This document shows, in pieces, positions 1 through 9,166 of a stretch of 64,000 nt of DNA (position 1 is its first letter; each line of letters starts with the position of its first letter). The position numbers and the translations under genes were made by a program. Under the pieces are notes generated by a model, which saw only the letters and a program-made list of their open reading frames with translations, made no database searches and was not told where the DNA came from. The stretch is from Kitasatospora herbaricolor. Lineage in GTDB: Bacteria > Actinomycetota > Actinomycetes > Streptomycetales > Streptomycetaceae. Location: positions 3,596,001 through 3,660,000 of the forward strand of contig NZ_JAUSVA010000002.1 of NCBI RefSeq assembly GCF_030813695.1, read 5' to 3'.

Positions 1-956
1 CCCTTGCTGCCGTCGGCGGCGTGCAGGGCGGCACCGACCCGGCCGCTGCGGGCGACCACCTGCACCGCGAGGTCGGCGACCGGCCCCTTGCTCAGGGTCG
101 AGAGCAGCACGGACTGCGAGGCGCCCGGGGCGAGGGTCAGGCCGGTGGCCGCCTCGTTGTCGATCTTGCCCTTGTCGCCGTACAGCTTGAGGTCGACCAC
201 CGCCGCGACCGAACCGGGGTTGGTGAGGCTGACGTAGTCGGTCCGGCCGTCGAGGGTGCTGGCGCCGGCGAACCAGAAGCCGGTGCCGGCCACGCCGCAG
301 GTGACGCCGGACAGGCCCAGCCCGCGCTGGTCGGTGACGGTGGTGGTCTGGCCGACCGTGAAGCCGGGGGCGTACCCGCCGGTCGCGGTGGCGGAACTGC
401 CGGGCGCGGTGTCGCCGTTGGCGGCCGGGGCCGCCACCGGGACGCCGGGCTTGGCGAGCGCCAGCCGGGCGTCGGCCGGGGGTGCGTCGGTGACCGGGGC
501 GGCGGCCGGCGCGGCCGGGGCAGCGGCCGGGGTCGCCGGGGCGGACGCGGACGGGGCGGCCGTCGGCGCGGCCGGCGGCGGAACGAGGTCGGCCGCGAAG
601 CCGTTGCCGCCGGCGGCGGTGGCCCCCGGCGGGGTGAAGGCGGTCAGCGTGGTGGTGCCGGTCAGGCCCTGCAGGGGCTGCGGGCAGACCAGCGCGGTGC
701 GCTCGACCTGCGCGCTGCTCGCGGAGGCGGCCGCGCCCTCGGCGACGGCCGGCGGGCGCAGTTCGGCGATGCCGAACACCGCGGCCAGCACCACGGCGGC
801 CGCCAGCAGCGACTGCGTGGTGCGGGTGACGCCGGCTGCGCCGTCCGCCGGGGCGGGCACCGCGCCGTCCGGCGCGTCCGGGCCGCCGGCGGGCGCCGGG
901 GAGGCCTTGGCCGAAGGGGTCTTGGCGGAAGAGGTCTTGAAGGTGGGCTTCTTCAT
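1..956 (-). CDS. DUF5719-like exported protein, C-terminus beyond window
   Basis: The reading frame is open from an ATG at 956 to the window edge, so the C-terminal part is missing. The first 45 or so residues are Lys/Pro/Ala-rich and cytoplasmic. A single hydrophobic segment follows at about residues 48-65, then an Ala/Pro-rich linker and a Ser/Thr/Gly-rich extracytoplasmic region of beta-rich character. It lies 6 bp downstream of the large GT2 gene on the same strand, so the two are probably co-transcribed. Position and composition match the DUF5719 proteins that follow a large GT2 gene in Streptomyces. The molecular function is unknown; a role at the envelope is inferred only from the neighbour and the membrane anchor. 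Confidence 0.75.
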   Translation of the reverse strand, partial: MKKPTFKTSSAKTPSAKASPAPAGGPDAPDGAVPAPADGAAGVTRTTQSLLAAAVVLAAVFGIAELRPPAVAEGAAASASSAQVERTALVCPQPLQGLTGTTTLTAFTPPGATAAGGNGFAADLVPPPAAPTAAPSASAPATPAAAPAAPAAAPVTDAPPADARLALAKPGVPVAAPAANGDTAPGSSATATGGYAPGFTVGQTTTVTDQRGLGLSGVTCGVAGTGFWFAGASTLDGRTDYVSLTNPGSVAAVVDLKLYGDKGKIDNEAATGLTLAPGASQSVLLSTLSKGPVADLAVQVVARSGRVGAALHAADGSK

Positions 957-962
957 CGCGGG

Positions 963-3900
963 TCAGCTCCCCGATCCGTTGTGGTGCGGGTAGGGGCGGC
1001 CCTGGTGGTCCCGGTTGTCCGGGTCGTTGGGGTCGTAGTAGGGATCGCCCTGCGGCTGGCCCGGCACCCAGGGCTGCTGCTGGTCGCCCGGCTGCTGCTG
1101 GTAGGGGTCGTAGCCGTACTGCTGCTGGTACTGGTCGTAGCCGCCCTGCTGGTAGGGCTGCTGCTGGTAGCCGTCCTGCCCCCCGTAGGGCGCGGCGGCC
1201 GGCTGCTGCTGGTCGTACGAGTAGCCGCCGCCCTGCCGGCCGGGCCCGGCGGACTGGGACGGGTCCCAGCTGTACGGGTCGGCCTGCTGGTACGCCTGCT
1301 CCTGGTAGGGGTCGGCGTAGGCGTCGGTGTAAGGATCGCCGCCCTGCTGGGCCGCGACCTCGGCGGCGCGCAACGGCTCGGGCGCGCCGGCGGGCTGCGC
1401 CGGGATGCCGGCACCGCCCTCGTACACGCCGGTGTCGTCCCCGGCCCCGTCGCCCCCCTCGCCGCGCTCGGCCATCCGGCGGGCCCGGCGGCTGCCGGGG
1501 GCGGGTGCCTGCGCCTGGGCGGCGGCGGCCAGCGCGGCGGCGGCCACCACCTCCTCGGGGAGGTCGTCGTCGTTGTGGTTGCGGCGCCCGGGCAGGGCGA
1601 GCACCAGGACGGTCAGGCCGATCAGCAGCTGCGCCCAGATCCAGCCGGTGTGCGCCAGGCTCGACTCGCGGGTGACGGACAGCTTGCCGCCGCCGGCCGG
1701 GAGCTTGAACCCCTGGGCCCAGCCGTCCACGGTGACCGGCTCCAGCGAGCTGCCGTCCACGGTGGCCGTCCAGCCGGGGTCGGCCTGCTCGGCGAGCCGC
1801 AGCACCCGGCCCTCGGGGCCGGACGGCACGGTGGTGGCGATGTCGCGCTCGCCGGAGGGGACCGCCACCGGGACGGTGCCGGGCGCGGTGATCACGGCGC
1901 GGGTCGCGGGGACACCGCCGACCTGCCAGAGCGCGGTGCCCGCGTCCTGGCTGACCTTGGTCAGACCGGGGGTGGCGTCCAGCACCTCCCTGGCCTTGGC
2001 GATCATCGGGTCCTCGACCAGGACGTACGCGATGCCGTAGCCGGCCAGTGCGCTCGCCTGGTCGGCGCCGGAGCCGGCGAGCAGGTTGCCGACCACGGTG
2101 TTCAGGCCGTTGCCGGTGGGCGAGCCCGCCGCGACCGTCCCCTCGGCCTGGCCGAGGCTCAGGCCCGCGCCGCGGACCAGCGCGAACCGCACGGCGGCGG
2201 CGTCGGCGTCACCGGTCACCACCAGGGTGCGGGAGCGGTCGGTGGTACCGGCCTCCTCCGCGATGAAGGCGGGCACCTGGGCGGCCGCGGCGACCCGCCG
2301 CAGCGGCCCGTCGGCGCCGGTGACGGCCCACCAGAGGCCGGTGCCGAGCGGGGCCAGCGCGGCGGCGGCGACCACCAGCGCGGCGACCGGCTGGCGCCAG
2401 CCGAAGGCGATGCCGGCGACCCGGGCGTTGGCGCCGTCCGCGCCGATCGCCGCGGCGGCCAGCAGCGCGAGCCCGGTGAGCAGGGTGGCCGGTCCGGCCC
2501 AGGCGGGCACCGCCGCGCCGCCGGAGGCGGGGGTGACGGCGCTGCCGGCCACCGCGACGGCGAAGACCATGCCGGCGGCGGCGGCGCCCCAGGCGGCGAG
2601 CACGGCCCGGCGGCGGTCGGCGCGCAGCAGCGCGGCGAGCGCCGCGATCACCACGCCGGCCGACAGCCAGACCGGCGGGACGCCGGAGCCGCCGGGGTTG
2701 GCCAGGACGAGGCCCAGCGGCGTCGCGGCGTGGCCGTTCGGGCCGGGCAGCCCGGCCTCCAGCAGCAGCCGCGAGGGGTGCGCGAGGACGTGCAGCGACC
2801 AGGGCGCGAGCACCAGCACCGGCATCCCGAGGATGACCAGCACCCGCAGGCCGAGCAGCCGCAGCGCGTCCAGGCCGGAGCCGAAGGCGCCGCCGCGGGC
2901 CACCGCGGTGGCGAGCGCGGCCAGGCCGAGCGGGACGGCCAGGGCCCAGGCCAGCGGCACGAAGGCGGTGGCGAGGGTGAGCAGCAGGACGGTCATCCAG
3001 GCGCTGCGCCAGCCGGGGCGGGCGCCCTTGGCGGCGGTCTCCGCGCGGATGCCGAGGCCGACGGTGATGGCCGCGGCGCGGGCCAGCGGCGGGAGGAGCA
3101 CGGCGAGGACGGCGGTGCCGATCCGGCCCTGGGCGAGCGCGCCGGTGGCGGCGGGCAGCAGGGCGTAGGTGGCGCTGGCCCAGGCGCGCACGAGCTTGGA
3201 GTCCAGCAGCGGTCGGGAGACCAGGTAGGCGCTGACGGCGGCGAGCGGGACGGCCAGCACGACCAGCAGGGTCAGTGCGAGGTCGGCGTGGTCGAACAGC
3301 AGCCAGGAGAGCACCGACAGGACGCCGAGGTAGGGCGGGGCGGTGGCGGTGGAGCCGGTGCCGACGGGGTGCCAGGAGCCGGCGTACATGCCCCAGAGGC
3401 CTGACGCGCCGTCGGCGGCGGGCAGCAGGGCGCCGCCGAGCAGGTAGCCGCTGCCGAACAGCGGGCGGCAGGCGGCGAGGGCGAAGAGCAGCAGTCCGGC
3501 GAAGAGCACCGGCGCGGGGCGCCGGGCGAGCTTCTTGATCAGGGCGAACTGCTCGACGACCAGGTCCTCGGAGTCCTCGTCGCCGGGGCCGGCCTCGACC
3601 GAGCCGTGCCGGCCCGCGCCGGAGTCGTCGGCGCCGCCGATGCCGAGGGAGCTGATCGCGCCCTCGACGGCGAGCCGGGCGGTGGCGCCGGGGGCGGGGA
3701 ACAGCGTGCGGTCGTCGCCGGGTTCGGCGGCCCTGGTCCTGGCCCGGCGTTTGCGGGCGAGCAGGAGCCGGGGCAGCCGGATCAGCTCGTGACCCAGGCC
3801 GGCGATCTCGTCGAAGGCCTGCTTGGGGTCCTTGCCGACCAGGTTGGCGAAGACCCGCAGCAGGGTGCCGAGGACGAGCCGGAGCAGGACGTAGGGCAGC

Positions 3901-4862
3901 AGCAGGCCCTTGGAGTTGGCCAGCAGCGTGTAGACGGCGCCGGCCTTGTCGACCCGGTGCGGGTGGGCGGACGCGCAGTCGATGGCCCGGCGCTCGCGGC
4001 TGGCGGCCTCGGCGTGCCGCAGGACGGCGTCGGGGGCGATCACCACCCGGTGGCCGGCGGCGTTGACGCGCCAGCAGAAGTCGGTGTCGTCGCGCATCAG
4101 CGGGAGCGCCTTGTCGAAGCCCCCGAGGTCCTCGAAGACGTCGCGCCGCACCAGCATCCCGGCGGTGGAGACGGCGAGGACGGGCCGGACCTGGTCGTGC
4201 TGGCCCTGGTCCTGCTCGCGGCGGTCGAGGCCGGTCCAGCGGCGGCCGGAGCGGGCGATGCTGACGCCGACCTCCAGCAGCTGGCGGCGGTCGTACCAGC
4301 TGCGCAGCTTGGGGCCGACGACGGCGGCGGTGGGGGTGGAGTCGGCGACCTGGAGGAGCCGGCGCAGGGCGTCGGTCTGCGGTTCGCAGTCGTCGTGCAG
4401 GAGCCAGAGCCACTCGACCGGCTGGGTCTCCCGGGGGCCGCCGCGGCCGAGTTCGTCCTCGGTGCCGAGCGGGTCGCCGAAGTCGTCCCAGCCGCCGGTG
4501 ACGGGGTCGTAGCCGGAGGGGTCCAGGCTGTAGGGAAGGTCCTCGGGGCGCAGCGGCGGGCTGTTGAACACCGCGTCGGCGACGGCGGTGCCGAAGCCGG
4601 CCCGGCGGCCGAGGATCAGCGGGCCGCTCTCCGGGAGCCAGTCGCCGAGGGTGTCGGCGAGCAGCTGCGGGGAGGCGTCGGTGGAGCCGGTGTCGACGGC
4701 GAGGATGCGCTGCACCTGACGGTCCTGGCCGAGCAGGCCGGCCAGGGCCTGCGGCAGCCAGCGGGCGCCGTCGTGGGAGACGATCACGGCGGTGACCAGG
4801 TGGCGCGGGTACGCGGGCGGCCTGGCAGCTGAGAAGCCGCTCTGGTGGCTGTAGACAGTCAT
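963..4862 (-). CDS. Giant membrane-bound family 2 glycosyltransferase
   Basis: The chosen ATG at 4862 gives 1299 residues; the frame stays open further upstream but without a glycosyltransferase-like sequence. Residues about 22-330 form a GT-A (GT2) domain. It starts with TAVIVSHDGARWL, has an acidic HDD metal-binding motif at 156-158 and an acidic acceptor-site motif DDTDFCW near 258-264. A long polytopic membrane region follows, with many hydrophobic helices at about residues 400-1180. The last 120 residues are a low-complexity Gln/Tyr/Pro/Asp-rich cytoplasmic tail. The architecture resembles large actinobacterial GT2/polyprenyl-linked transferases that build envelope glycans. The sugar and the acceptor cannot be read from the sequence. 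It shares an operon with the DUF5719 gene. Confidence 0.85.
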   Translation of the reverse strand: MTVYSHQSGFSAARPPAYPRHLVTAVIVSHDGARWLPQALAGLLGQDRQVQRILAVDTGSTDASPQLLADTLGDWLPESGPLILGRRAGFGTAVADAVFNSPPLRPEDLPYSLDPSGYDPVTGGWDDFGDPLGTEDELGRGGPRETQPVEWLWLLHDDCEPQTDALRRLLQVADSTPTAAVVGPKLRSWYDRRQLLEVGVSIARSGRRWTGLDRREQDQGQHDQVRPVLAVSTAGMLVRRDVFEDLGGFDKALPLMRDDTDFCWRVNAAGHRVVIAPDAVLRHAEAASRERRAIDCASAHPHRVDKAGAVYTLLANSKGLLLPYVLLRLVLGTLLRVFANLVGKDPKQAFDEIAGLGHELIRLPRLLLARKRRARTRAAEPGDDRTLFPAPGATARLAVEGAISSLGIGGADDSGAGRHGSVEAGPGDEDSEDLVVEQFALIKKLARRPAPVLFAGLLLFALAACRPLFGSGYLLGGALLPAADGASGLWGMYAGSWHPVGTGSTATAPPYLGVLSVLSWLLFDHADLALTLLVVLAVPLAAVSAYLVSRPLLDSKLVRAWASATYALLPAATGALAQGRIGTAVLAVLLPPLARAAAITVGLGIRAETAAKGARPGWRSAWMTVLLLTLATAFVPLAWALAVPLGLAALATAVARGGAFGSGLDALRLLGLRVLVILGMPVLVLAPWSLHVLAHPSRLLLEAGLPGPNGHAATPLGLVLANPGGSGVPPVWLSAGVVIAALAALLRADRRRAVLAAWGAAAAGMVFAVAVAGSAVTPASGGAAVPAWAGPATLLTGLALLAAAAIGADGANARVAGIAFGWRQPVAALVVAAAALAPLGTGLWWAVTGADGPLRRVAAAAQVPAFIAEEAGTTDRSRTLVVTGDADAAAVRFALVRGAGLSLGQAEGTVAAGSPTGNGLNTVVGNLLAGSGADQASALAGYGIAYVLVEDPMIAKAREVLDATPGLTKVSQDAGTALWQVGGVPATRAVITAPGTVPVAVPSGERDIATTVPSGPEGRVLRLAEQADPGWTATVDGSSLEPVTVDGWAQGFKLPAGGGKLSVTRESSLAHTGWIWAQLLIGLTVLVLALPGRRNHNDDDLPEEVVAAAALAAAAQAQAPAPGSRRARRMAERGEGGDGAGDDTGVYEGGAGIPAQPAGAPEPLRAAEVAAQQGGDPYTDAYADPYQEQAYQQADPYSWDPSQSAGPGRQGGGYSYDQQQPAAAPYGGQDGYQQQPYQQGGYDQYQQQYGYDPYQQQPGDQQQPWVPGQPQGDPYYDPNDPDNRDHQGRPYPHHNGSGS

Positions 4863-5082
4863 CGAGTGCGCTGGCCCCAGTTTTTCAGTGGATGCAGCCG
4901 GTGGATGCAGCCGGTGCACGGCAGGTGGTGCGCGGTACCGGTCCGGGCGAGCCGTTCGACGGCCGGGGCGGGCGGCGGTGCGCGGGCCGGGAGCAGAGGC
5001 ACCCGGATGGCGCACCACACTAACGGCTCTCGCCGGCGCCGGTGTCAGCGGTGTCCGTGCAAAGGGGGCCGGGAACGCAGGA

Positions 5083-5106
5083 GCGCCCCACCATGTGGTG
5101 GGGCGC
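5083..5106 (-). terminator. Strong hairpin downstream of whiB
   Basis: An uninterrupted 11-bp inverted repeat (GCGCCCCACCA / TGGTGGGGCGC) with a 2-nt loop lies 73 bp beyond the whiB stop codon. There is no T-tract, which is common for actinobacterial terminators. It should separate whiB from the glycosyltransferase operon. Confidence 0.75.
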
Positions 5107-5178
5107 CGGCGCAACTGTCGTGGTGGTCGGCGGGCCGCTGGAGGCGGTGGACGCCGCCGGGTCCGGGGCCGGGTCGGC

Positions 5179-5451
5179 TCAGACCGCGCTCTTCTTGAGC
5201 CGCCGGCGCTCGCGCTCGGAGAGACCACCCCAGATCCCGAACCGCTCGTCGTTGGCGAGGGCGTACTCCAGGCACTCGGAGCGGACCTCGCAGGCGAGGC
5301 AGACCTTCTTGGCCTCCCTGGTGGAGCCGCCCTTCTCCGGGAAGAAGGACTCGGGGTCGGTCTGCGCGCACAGAGCGCGCTCCTGCCAACCGAACTCCTC
5401 CTCTTCCTCCTCGATGCCCTCACCGATCAACAGCTCAAAGAGCTCGCTCAT
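5179..5451 (-). CDS. whiB: WhiB sporulation regulator, iron-sulfur protein
   Basis: The 90-residue protein has the four iron-sulfur ligand cysteines at 28, 51, 54 and 60 and the GIWGG turn at 72-76, followed by the basic tail RERRRLKK. The body is almost the same as my memory of Streptomyces coelicolor WhiB. The N-terminus is unusual in carrying a run of seven glutamates in nine residues (residues 12-20). WhiB is a [4Fe-4S] protein that acts with the WhiA regulator to start sporulation septation in aerial hyphae. It is transcribed alone, from a good promoter at 5526-5555, and ends at a strong hairpin. Confidence 0.96.
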   Translation of the reverse strand: MSELFELLIGEGIEEEEEEFGWQERALCAQTDPESFFPEKGGSTREAKKVCLACEVRSECLEYALANDERFGIWGGLSERERRRLKKSAV

Positions 5452-5525
5452 GTGGCGCGCCTCCTCTGCCCCTCTTGGCGTCCCCGTGTTGCCGCTGCTG
5501 AGTGCGGCTGAACGACACGAGTGAA

Positions 5526-5555
5526 ATTACAGTTGCGTCACTCTGGCCCAGTCAA
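5526..5555 (-). promoter_or_regulatory. whiB promoter, vegetative-sigma type
   Basis: On the minus strand the -35 box TTGACT (5555-5550) is followed by an 18-bp spacer and the -10 box TGTAAT (5531-5526), five of six matches to TATAAT. Transcription would start about 65-70 nt before the whiB ATG. In S. coelicolor whiB is known to have two promoters. A second, weaker AT-rich patch lies further upstream at about 5605-5635. Confidence 0.75.
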
Positions 5556-5842
5556 GCCGAGCTCTGGTATTGGGTCCAGGATTCACTCCCCGGCACCAAG
5601 CCGTTACGAATAGTGTACATATCCGGACATAGGGAACATGTCGCCCGGATGCCGCCGAACCATCCGCAACCGTCGACCCGCTGGGCCCCGGTCACCAGGG
5701 GCAGCCTCGATCTTGACCATCCCTCACGGGGAGGGACGTCCGTCGGCCGGCAAGGGTTCCGGGGGACCGGCTCCGGGTGCGGGTACCCGTCCGAACCGGT
5801 CATCGGGCTGCCTTCCCGGCGATCTTCACATCGAAACATAGA

Positions 5843-5858
5843 GGGTGATTTATCACCC
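5843..5858. promoter_or_regulatory. 16-bp palindrome, possible operator upstream of the Cys leader
   Basis: GGGTGAT-TT-ATCACCC is a 7-bp inverted repeat with no mismatch. It lies 48 bp upstream of the TTGACA box of the cysteine-leader promoter, in a locally AT-rich stretch between whiB and the leader ORF. No regulator can be assigned to it. Confidence 0.45.
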
Positions 5859-5906
5859 CATTCGGTGGTTCATGGGCTATGCCCACCCAATGTCCGGTCC
5901 CGCAGG

Positions 5907-5936
5907 TTGACACACGCACCCCTCTTGCGGTCTGCT
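5907..5936 (+). promoter_or_regulatory. Putative promoter of leaderless Cys leader ORF
   Basis: A consensus TTGACA (5907-5912), an 18-bp spacer and a weak -10 TCTGCT (5931-5936) place the transcription start within a base or so of the ATG at 5944. That predicts a leaderless mRNA, and no Shine-Dalgarno sequence precedes the ATG. The leader promoter at 26261-26290 has the same spacing: 18-bp spacer and 7 nt from -10 to ATG. Confidence 0.55.
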
Positions 5937-5943
5937 TGCTCCC

Positions 5944-6039
5944 ATGTCAGAGTCCGCCGCCCCCCGGAGCCGCCAGGCCGAGCTCCGCCGTGCCGCGAAC
6001 TCTTCCCACTGTTGTCGCCTCTGTTCCTGCTGTATCTAG
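5944..6039 (+). CDS. Cysteine-rich leader peptide, putative attenuator
   Basis: This 31-codon ORF begins MSESAAPRSR and ends HCCRLCSCCI followed by TAG. Five of its last nine residues are Cys, and four of those five codons are TGT, the non-preferred codon in so GC-rich a genome. It ends 121 bp before a cysteine dioxygenase-like gene. In mycobacteria, leaderless short ORFs with poly-Cys tracts act as cysteine-responsive attenuators, and cysteine supply would be the natural signal for a cysteine-catabolic gene. The Cys cluster at the very end suits a ribosome-stalling sensor. The regulatory role is inference from position and composition; translation is not shown. Confidence 0.65.
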   Translation: MSESAAPRSRQAELRRAANSSHCCRLCSCCI

Positions 6040-6160
6040 GCGCTCGCGTCCCACCGCGCGCCGCCCAGGACCACAGAGGCCGCCCGCGCGCTCCCGCCCC
6101 AGGACCCCCGCGGAACCGGCTGATCCCCGTTCGAACCAGCCGCATTCCGAGGACGATCCC

Positions 6161-6826
6161 ATGCGAATGAACCGCATCCGCAAGCGGAACCGCGACCGCA
6201 ACAAGCACGCCCGCCGACCCGGGGCCTCCCTCGCCGCCCTCCTCCCCTCCCCCGCCGCCGAGCCCGTCCGCCCCTGGGCCGACGGCCTGAGCGACGTCTC
6301 CATCGCCGGCGACCCGCTGGCCTTCCCGCACCTGGCCCGCACCGACCTGCCCCAGCACCCCACCACCGTCGCCGGGTACGCGCAGCTCGTCCGCGAGATC
6401 GCCGCCGACCGGGCCCGCTGGGAGCCGCTGGTCCGCTACGACGCGCTGACCCGCTGGTACGCCCGGCTGGAGACCGGCCCGGGCTACGAGGTCTGGCTGC
6501 TCAGCTGGCTGCCCGGCCAGAGCAGCGGCTTCCACGACCACGGCGACTCCTCCGGCGTGATGAGCGTGGTCGGCGGCGAGCTCGTCGAGCGCTCGCTCAC
6601 GCACGCCGGCGAGGGCGCGCGCACCCTGCGCCCGGGCGGGCAGCGGGTGTTCTCCTCCGGCTACCTGCACGAGGTGGTCAACGCCTCGCTCGAACCCGCC
6701 GTCAGCATCCACCTCTACTCGCCCGGTCTGACCGAGATGCACCAGTACGGCGCGCCCGTCGTCCCCGAGACGCAGCCGGTGAAGCAGCCCGCGCAGCAGA
6801 GCGCGGACCCGGCCGGGGCCCACTGA
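6161..6826 (+). CDS. Cysteine dioxygenase family protein
   Basis: The ATG at 6161 follows GAGGA by 7 nt and gives 221 residues. The cupin core is present: HDHGDSSGVMSVVGGEL supplies His125 and His127, and the second cupin motif supplies His170 (GYLHEV), the three-His iron site of thiol dioxygenases. It probably oxidises cysteine to cysteine sulfinate, or a related small thiol, in the cytoplasm. About 30 basic residues precede the domain and may be disordered. The preceding Cys-rich leader ORF is consistent with regulation by cysteine. fbiA begins 28 bp later but may have its own start signals. The exact thiol substrate is not proven. Confidence 0.85.
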   Translation: MRMNRIRKRNRDRNKHARRPGASLAALLPSPAAEPVRPWADGLSDVSIAGDPLAFPHLARTDLPQHPTTVAGYAQLVREIAADRARWEPLVRYDALTRWYARLETGPGYEVWLLSWLPGQSSGFHDHGDSSGVMSVVGGELVERSLTHAGEGARTLRPGGQRVFSSGYLHEVVNASLEPAVSIHLYSPGLTEMHQYGAPVVPETQPVKQPAQQSADPAGAH

Positions 6827-6854
6827 CGCCCCGTCCGCCTGGCAGGATGGGCGC

Positions 6855-7826
6855 ATGCGCATCGTGGCACTGGCAGGCGGAATCGGCGGAGCGCGCTTCC
6901 TGCGCGGCCTCAAGGAGATCGTTTCCCCCGCGGACGAGATCACCGTCATCGGCAACACCGGCGACGACATCCACCTCTTCGGGCTGAAGGTCTGCCCGGA
7001 CCTGGACACCGTGATGTACACCCTCGGCGGTGGCATCCACGAGGAACAGGGCTGGGGACGCGCCGACGAGACCTGGTCGATCAAGAACGAGATGAAGGCG
7101 TACGGCGTCGGGCCCGAGTGGTTCGGGCTCGGCGACCGTGACTTCGCCACCCACATCGTCCGCACCCAGATGCTCGGCGCCGGCTACCCGCTGAGCGCCG
7201 TCACCGAGGCGCTCTGCGACCGCTGGCAGCCCGGCGTGCGGCTGCTGCCGATGAGCGACGACCGGGTGGAGACGCACGTCCGGATCACCGACGAGCAGGG
7301 CCCGCGGGTGGTGCACTTCCAGGAGTACTGGGTGCGGCTGCACGCCGCCGTCGCCGCCGAGGCGATCGTCCCGGTGGGCGCCGACACCGCGAAGCCCGCG
7401 CCCGGTGTGCTGGAGGCCCTCGCGGCCGCCGACGTGATCCTCTTCCCGCCGTCCAACCCGGTCGTGAGCATCGGCACCGTGCTGGCCGTGCCCGGGATCC
7501 GGGAGGCCGTCCGCGCGGCGTCCGCCCCGGTCGTCGGGCTCTCCCCGATCATCGGCGGGGCCCCGGTGCGTGGCATGGCCGACAAGGTGCTCGCGGCCGT
7601 CGGCGTCGAGGCGACCGCCGACGCGGTGGCGCTGCACTACGGCGCCCGGGCCGCCGAGGGCCTGATCGACGGCTGGCTGGTCGACACCGCCGACGCCGGA
7701 TCGGTGGCCGCCGTCGAGGCGGCCGGCATCAGCTGCCGGGCCGTCCCGCTGCTGATGACCGACACCGGGGCGACGGCGGCGATGGCCCGCGAGGCGCTGG
7801 CGCTGGCCGAGTCGGTGCGCCGGTGA
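6855..7826 (+). CDS. fbiA: 2-phospho-L-lactate/phosphoenolpyruvyl transferase (F420)
   Basis: The 323-residue protein starts [19 protein letters not shown], the nucleotide-binding start typical of CofD/FbiA, and continues with the GNTGDD and MSDD motifs of the family. FbiA joins the activated phospho-3-carbon unit (phosphoenolpyruvate-derived in actinobacteria) to the deazaflavin Fo, giving F420-0 or its dehydro form. CAGGAT lies 6 nt before the ATG with no clear ribosome site, so a leaderless transcript is possible. The stop overlaps the fbiB start as GTGA, giving translational coupling. fbiC and fbiD are not in the window. Confidence 0.95.
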   Translation: MRIVALAGGIGGARFLRGLKEIVSPADEITVIGNTGDDIHLFGLKVCPDLDTVMYTLGGGIHEEQGWGRADETWSIKNEMKAYGVGPEWFGLGDRDFATHIVRTQMLGAGYPLSAVTEALCDRWQPGVRLLPMSDDRVETHVRITDEQGPRVVHFQEYWVRLHAAVAAEAIVPVGADTAKPAPGVLEALAAADVILFPPSNPVVSIGTVLAVPGIREAVRAASAPVVGLSPIIGGAPVRGMADKVLAAVGVEATADAVALHYGARAAEGLIDGWLVDTADAGSVAAVEAAGISCRAVPLLMTDTGATAAMAREALALAESVRR

Positions 7827-9115
7827 GCCTGCACGTCCTGCCCGTCACCGGCCTGCCGGAGATCGACACGGACTCCGACCTCGCCGAACTGATCGCCAAG
7901 GCCGGTGACTTCGAGGACGGCGACATCCTGCTCGTCACCTCCAAGATCGTCAGCAAGGCGGAGGGCCGGCTGCTGCGCGCCGCCGACCGCGAGGCCGCCA
8001 TCGACGCCGAGACCGTCCGGGTGGTGGCCCGGCGCGGCCCCGCCCGGATCGTCGAGAACCGCAACGGCCTGGTGATGGCCGCCGCCGGCGTGGACGCCTC
8101 CAACACCGCGCCCGGCACGGTGCTGCTGCTCCCCGAGGACCCGGACGCCTCCGCCCGCGCCCTGCGCGCCCGGCTCCAGCAGCTGACCGGCCGCCGGCTC
8201 GCCGTCGTCGTCACCGACACCTTCGGCCGGCCCTGGCGCAACGGCCTGACCGACGTCGCGATCGGGGCCGCCGGCCTGCCCGTCCTGGAGGACCACCGGG
8301 GCCGCACCGACAGCCACGGCAACGAGCTGGCACTGACCGTCACCGCCACCGCCGACGAGCTCGCCGCCGCCGGCGACCTGGTCAAGGGCAAGGCCACCGG
8401 GACGCCGGTCGCCGTCGTCCGGGGCCTGGCCGGCCTGGTCACCGCCGAGGACGGCGCGGGTGCCCGCCCGATGGTCCGGGCGGCCGCCGACGACATGTTC
8501 CGGCTGGGCACCTCCGAGGCGCTGCGCCAGGCCGTCACCCTGCGGCGCACCATCCGCTCCTTCACCGCCGAGCCGGTCGACCCGGCGGCCGTCCGCCGGG
8601 CGGTGGCCGCCGCCGTCACCGCGCCCGCCCCGCACCACACCACGCCCTGGCGCTTCGTCCTGCTGGAGAGCCCCGAGGTCCGCACCCGGCTGCTGGACGC
8701 GATGCTCGCCGCCTGGCAGCAGGACCTGCGCGAACTCGACGGCTGGGACGACGCGAGGATCGCCCGCCGCACCGCCCGCGGCAACGTCCTGCGCGACGCG
8801 CCCTACCTGGTGGTGCCCTGCCTGGTGATGGACGGCTCGCACGCCTACCCGGACCGGCGCCGGGCCGCCGCCGAACGAGAGATGTTCACCGTCGCGATCG
8901 GCGCCGCGGTGGAGAACCTGCTGGTCACCCTCACCGGCGAGGGCTACGGCTCGGCCTGGGTCTCGTCCACCATGTTCTGCCGGGACACCGTCCGGGCCGT
9001 CCTCGACCTCCCCCCCGACTGGGACCCGATGGGCGCCGTCGCCGTCGGCCGCCCCGCCGAGGCCCCGCGCGAGCGGCCGGCCCGCAGCGCGGACGCCTTC
9101 GTCACCGTGCGCTGA
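7823..9115 (+). CDS. fbiB: F420:gamma-glutamyl ligase / nitroreductase fusion
   Basis: The GTG start at 7823 overlaps the fbiA stop. The 430-residue protein has the CofE-type ligase at about residues 1-240 ([13 protein letters not shown] and [12 protein letters not shown] motifs). An FMN-binding nitroreductase-like domain follows at about 250-430 ([12 protein letters not shown], then the C-terminal GYGSAWVSS motif). In mycobacteria the full-length fusion adds several glutamates to F420-0, and the C-terminal domain reduces dehydro-F420-0. The domain order and length match actinobacterial FbiB. Confidence 0.95.
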   Translation: MSLHVLPVTGLPEIDTDSDLAELIAKAGDFEDGDILLVTSKIVSKAEGRLLRAADREAAIDAETVRVVARRGPARIVENRNGLVMAAAGVDASNTAPGTVLLLPEDPDASARALRARLQQLTGRRLAVVVTDTFGRPWRNGLTDVAIGAAGLPVLEDHRGRTDSHGNELALTVTATADELAAAGDLVKGKATGTPVAVVRGLAGLVTAEDGAGARPMVRAAADDMFRLGTSEALRQAVTLRRTIRSFTAEPVDPAAVRRAVAAAVTAPAPHHTTPWRFVLLESPEVRTRLLDAMLAAWQQDLRELDGWDDARIARRTARGNVLRDAPYLVVPCLVMDGSHAYPDRRRAAAEREMFTVAIGAAVENLLVTLTGEGYGSAWVSSTMFCRDTVRAVLDLPPDWDPMGAVAVGRPAEAPRERPARSADAFVTVR

Positions 9116-9166
9116 CCCCGGGCGGGCCCGCCGGCGAGCGGGGGCCCCGGGGTCGGTGCGGCCGCC

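Noticed and set aside
21..3404. A 1127-codon plus-strand open frame
   Set aside because: It is antisense to the glycosyltransferase and DUF5719 genes, has the Gly/Arg/Ala-rich composition of a shadow frame and no recognisable domain.
5552..5839. A 95-codon minus-strand ORF between whiB and the Cys leader
   Set aside because: No ribosome site and no family; it covers the whiB promoter and upstream control region, which explain the sequence better.
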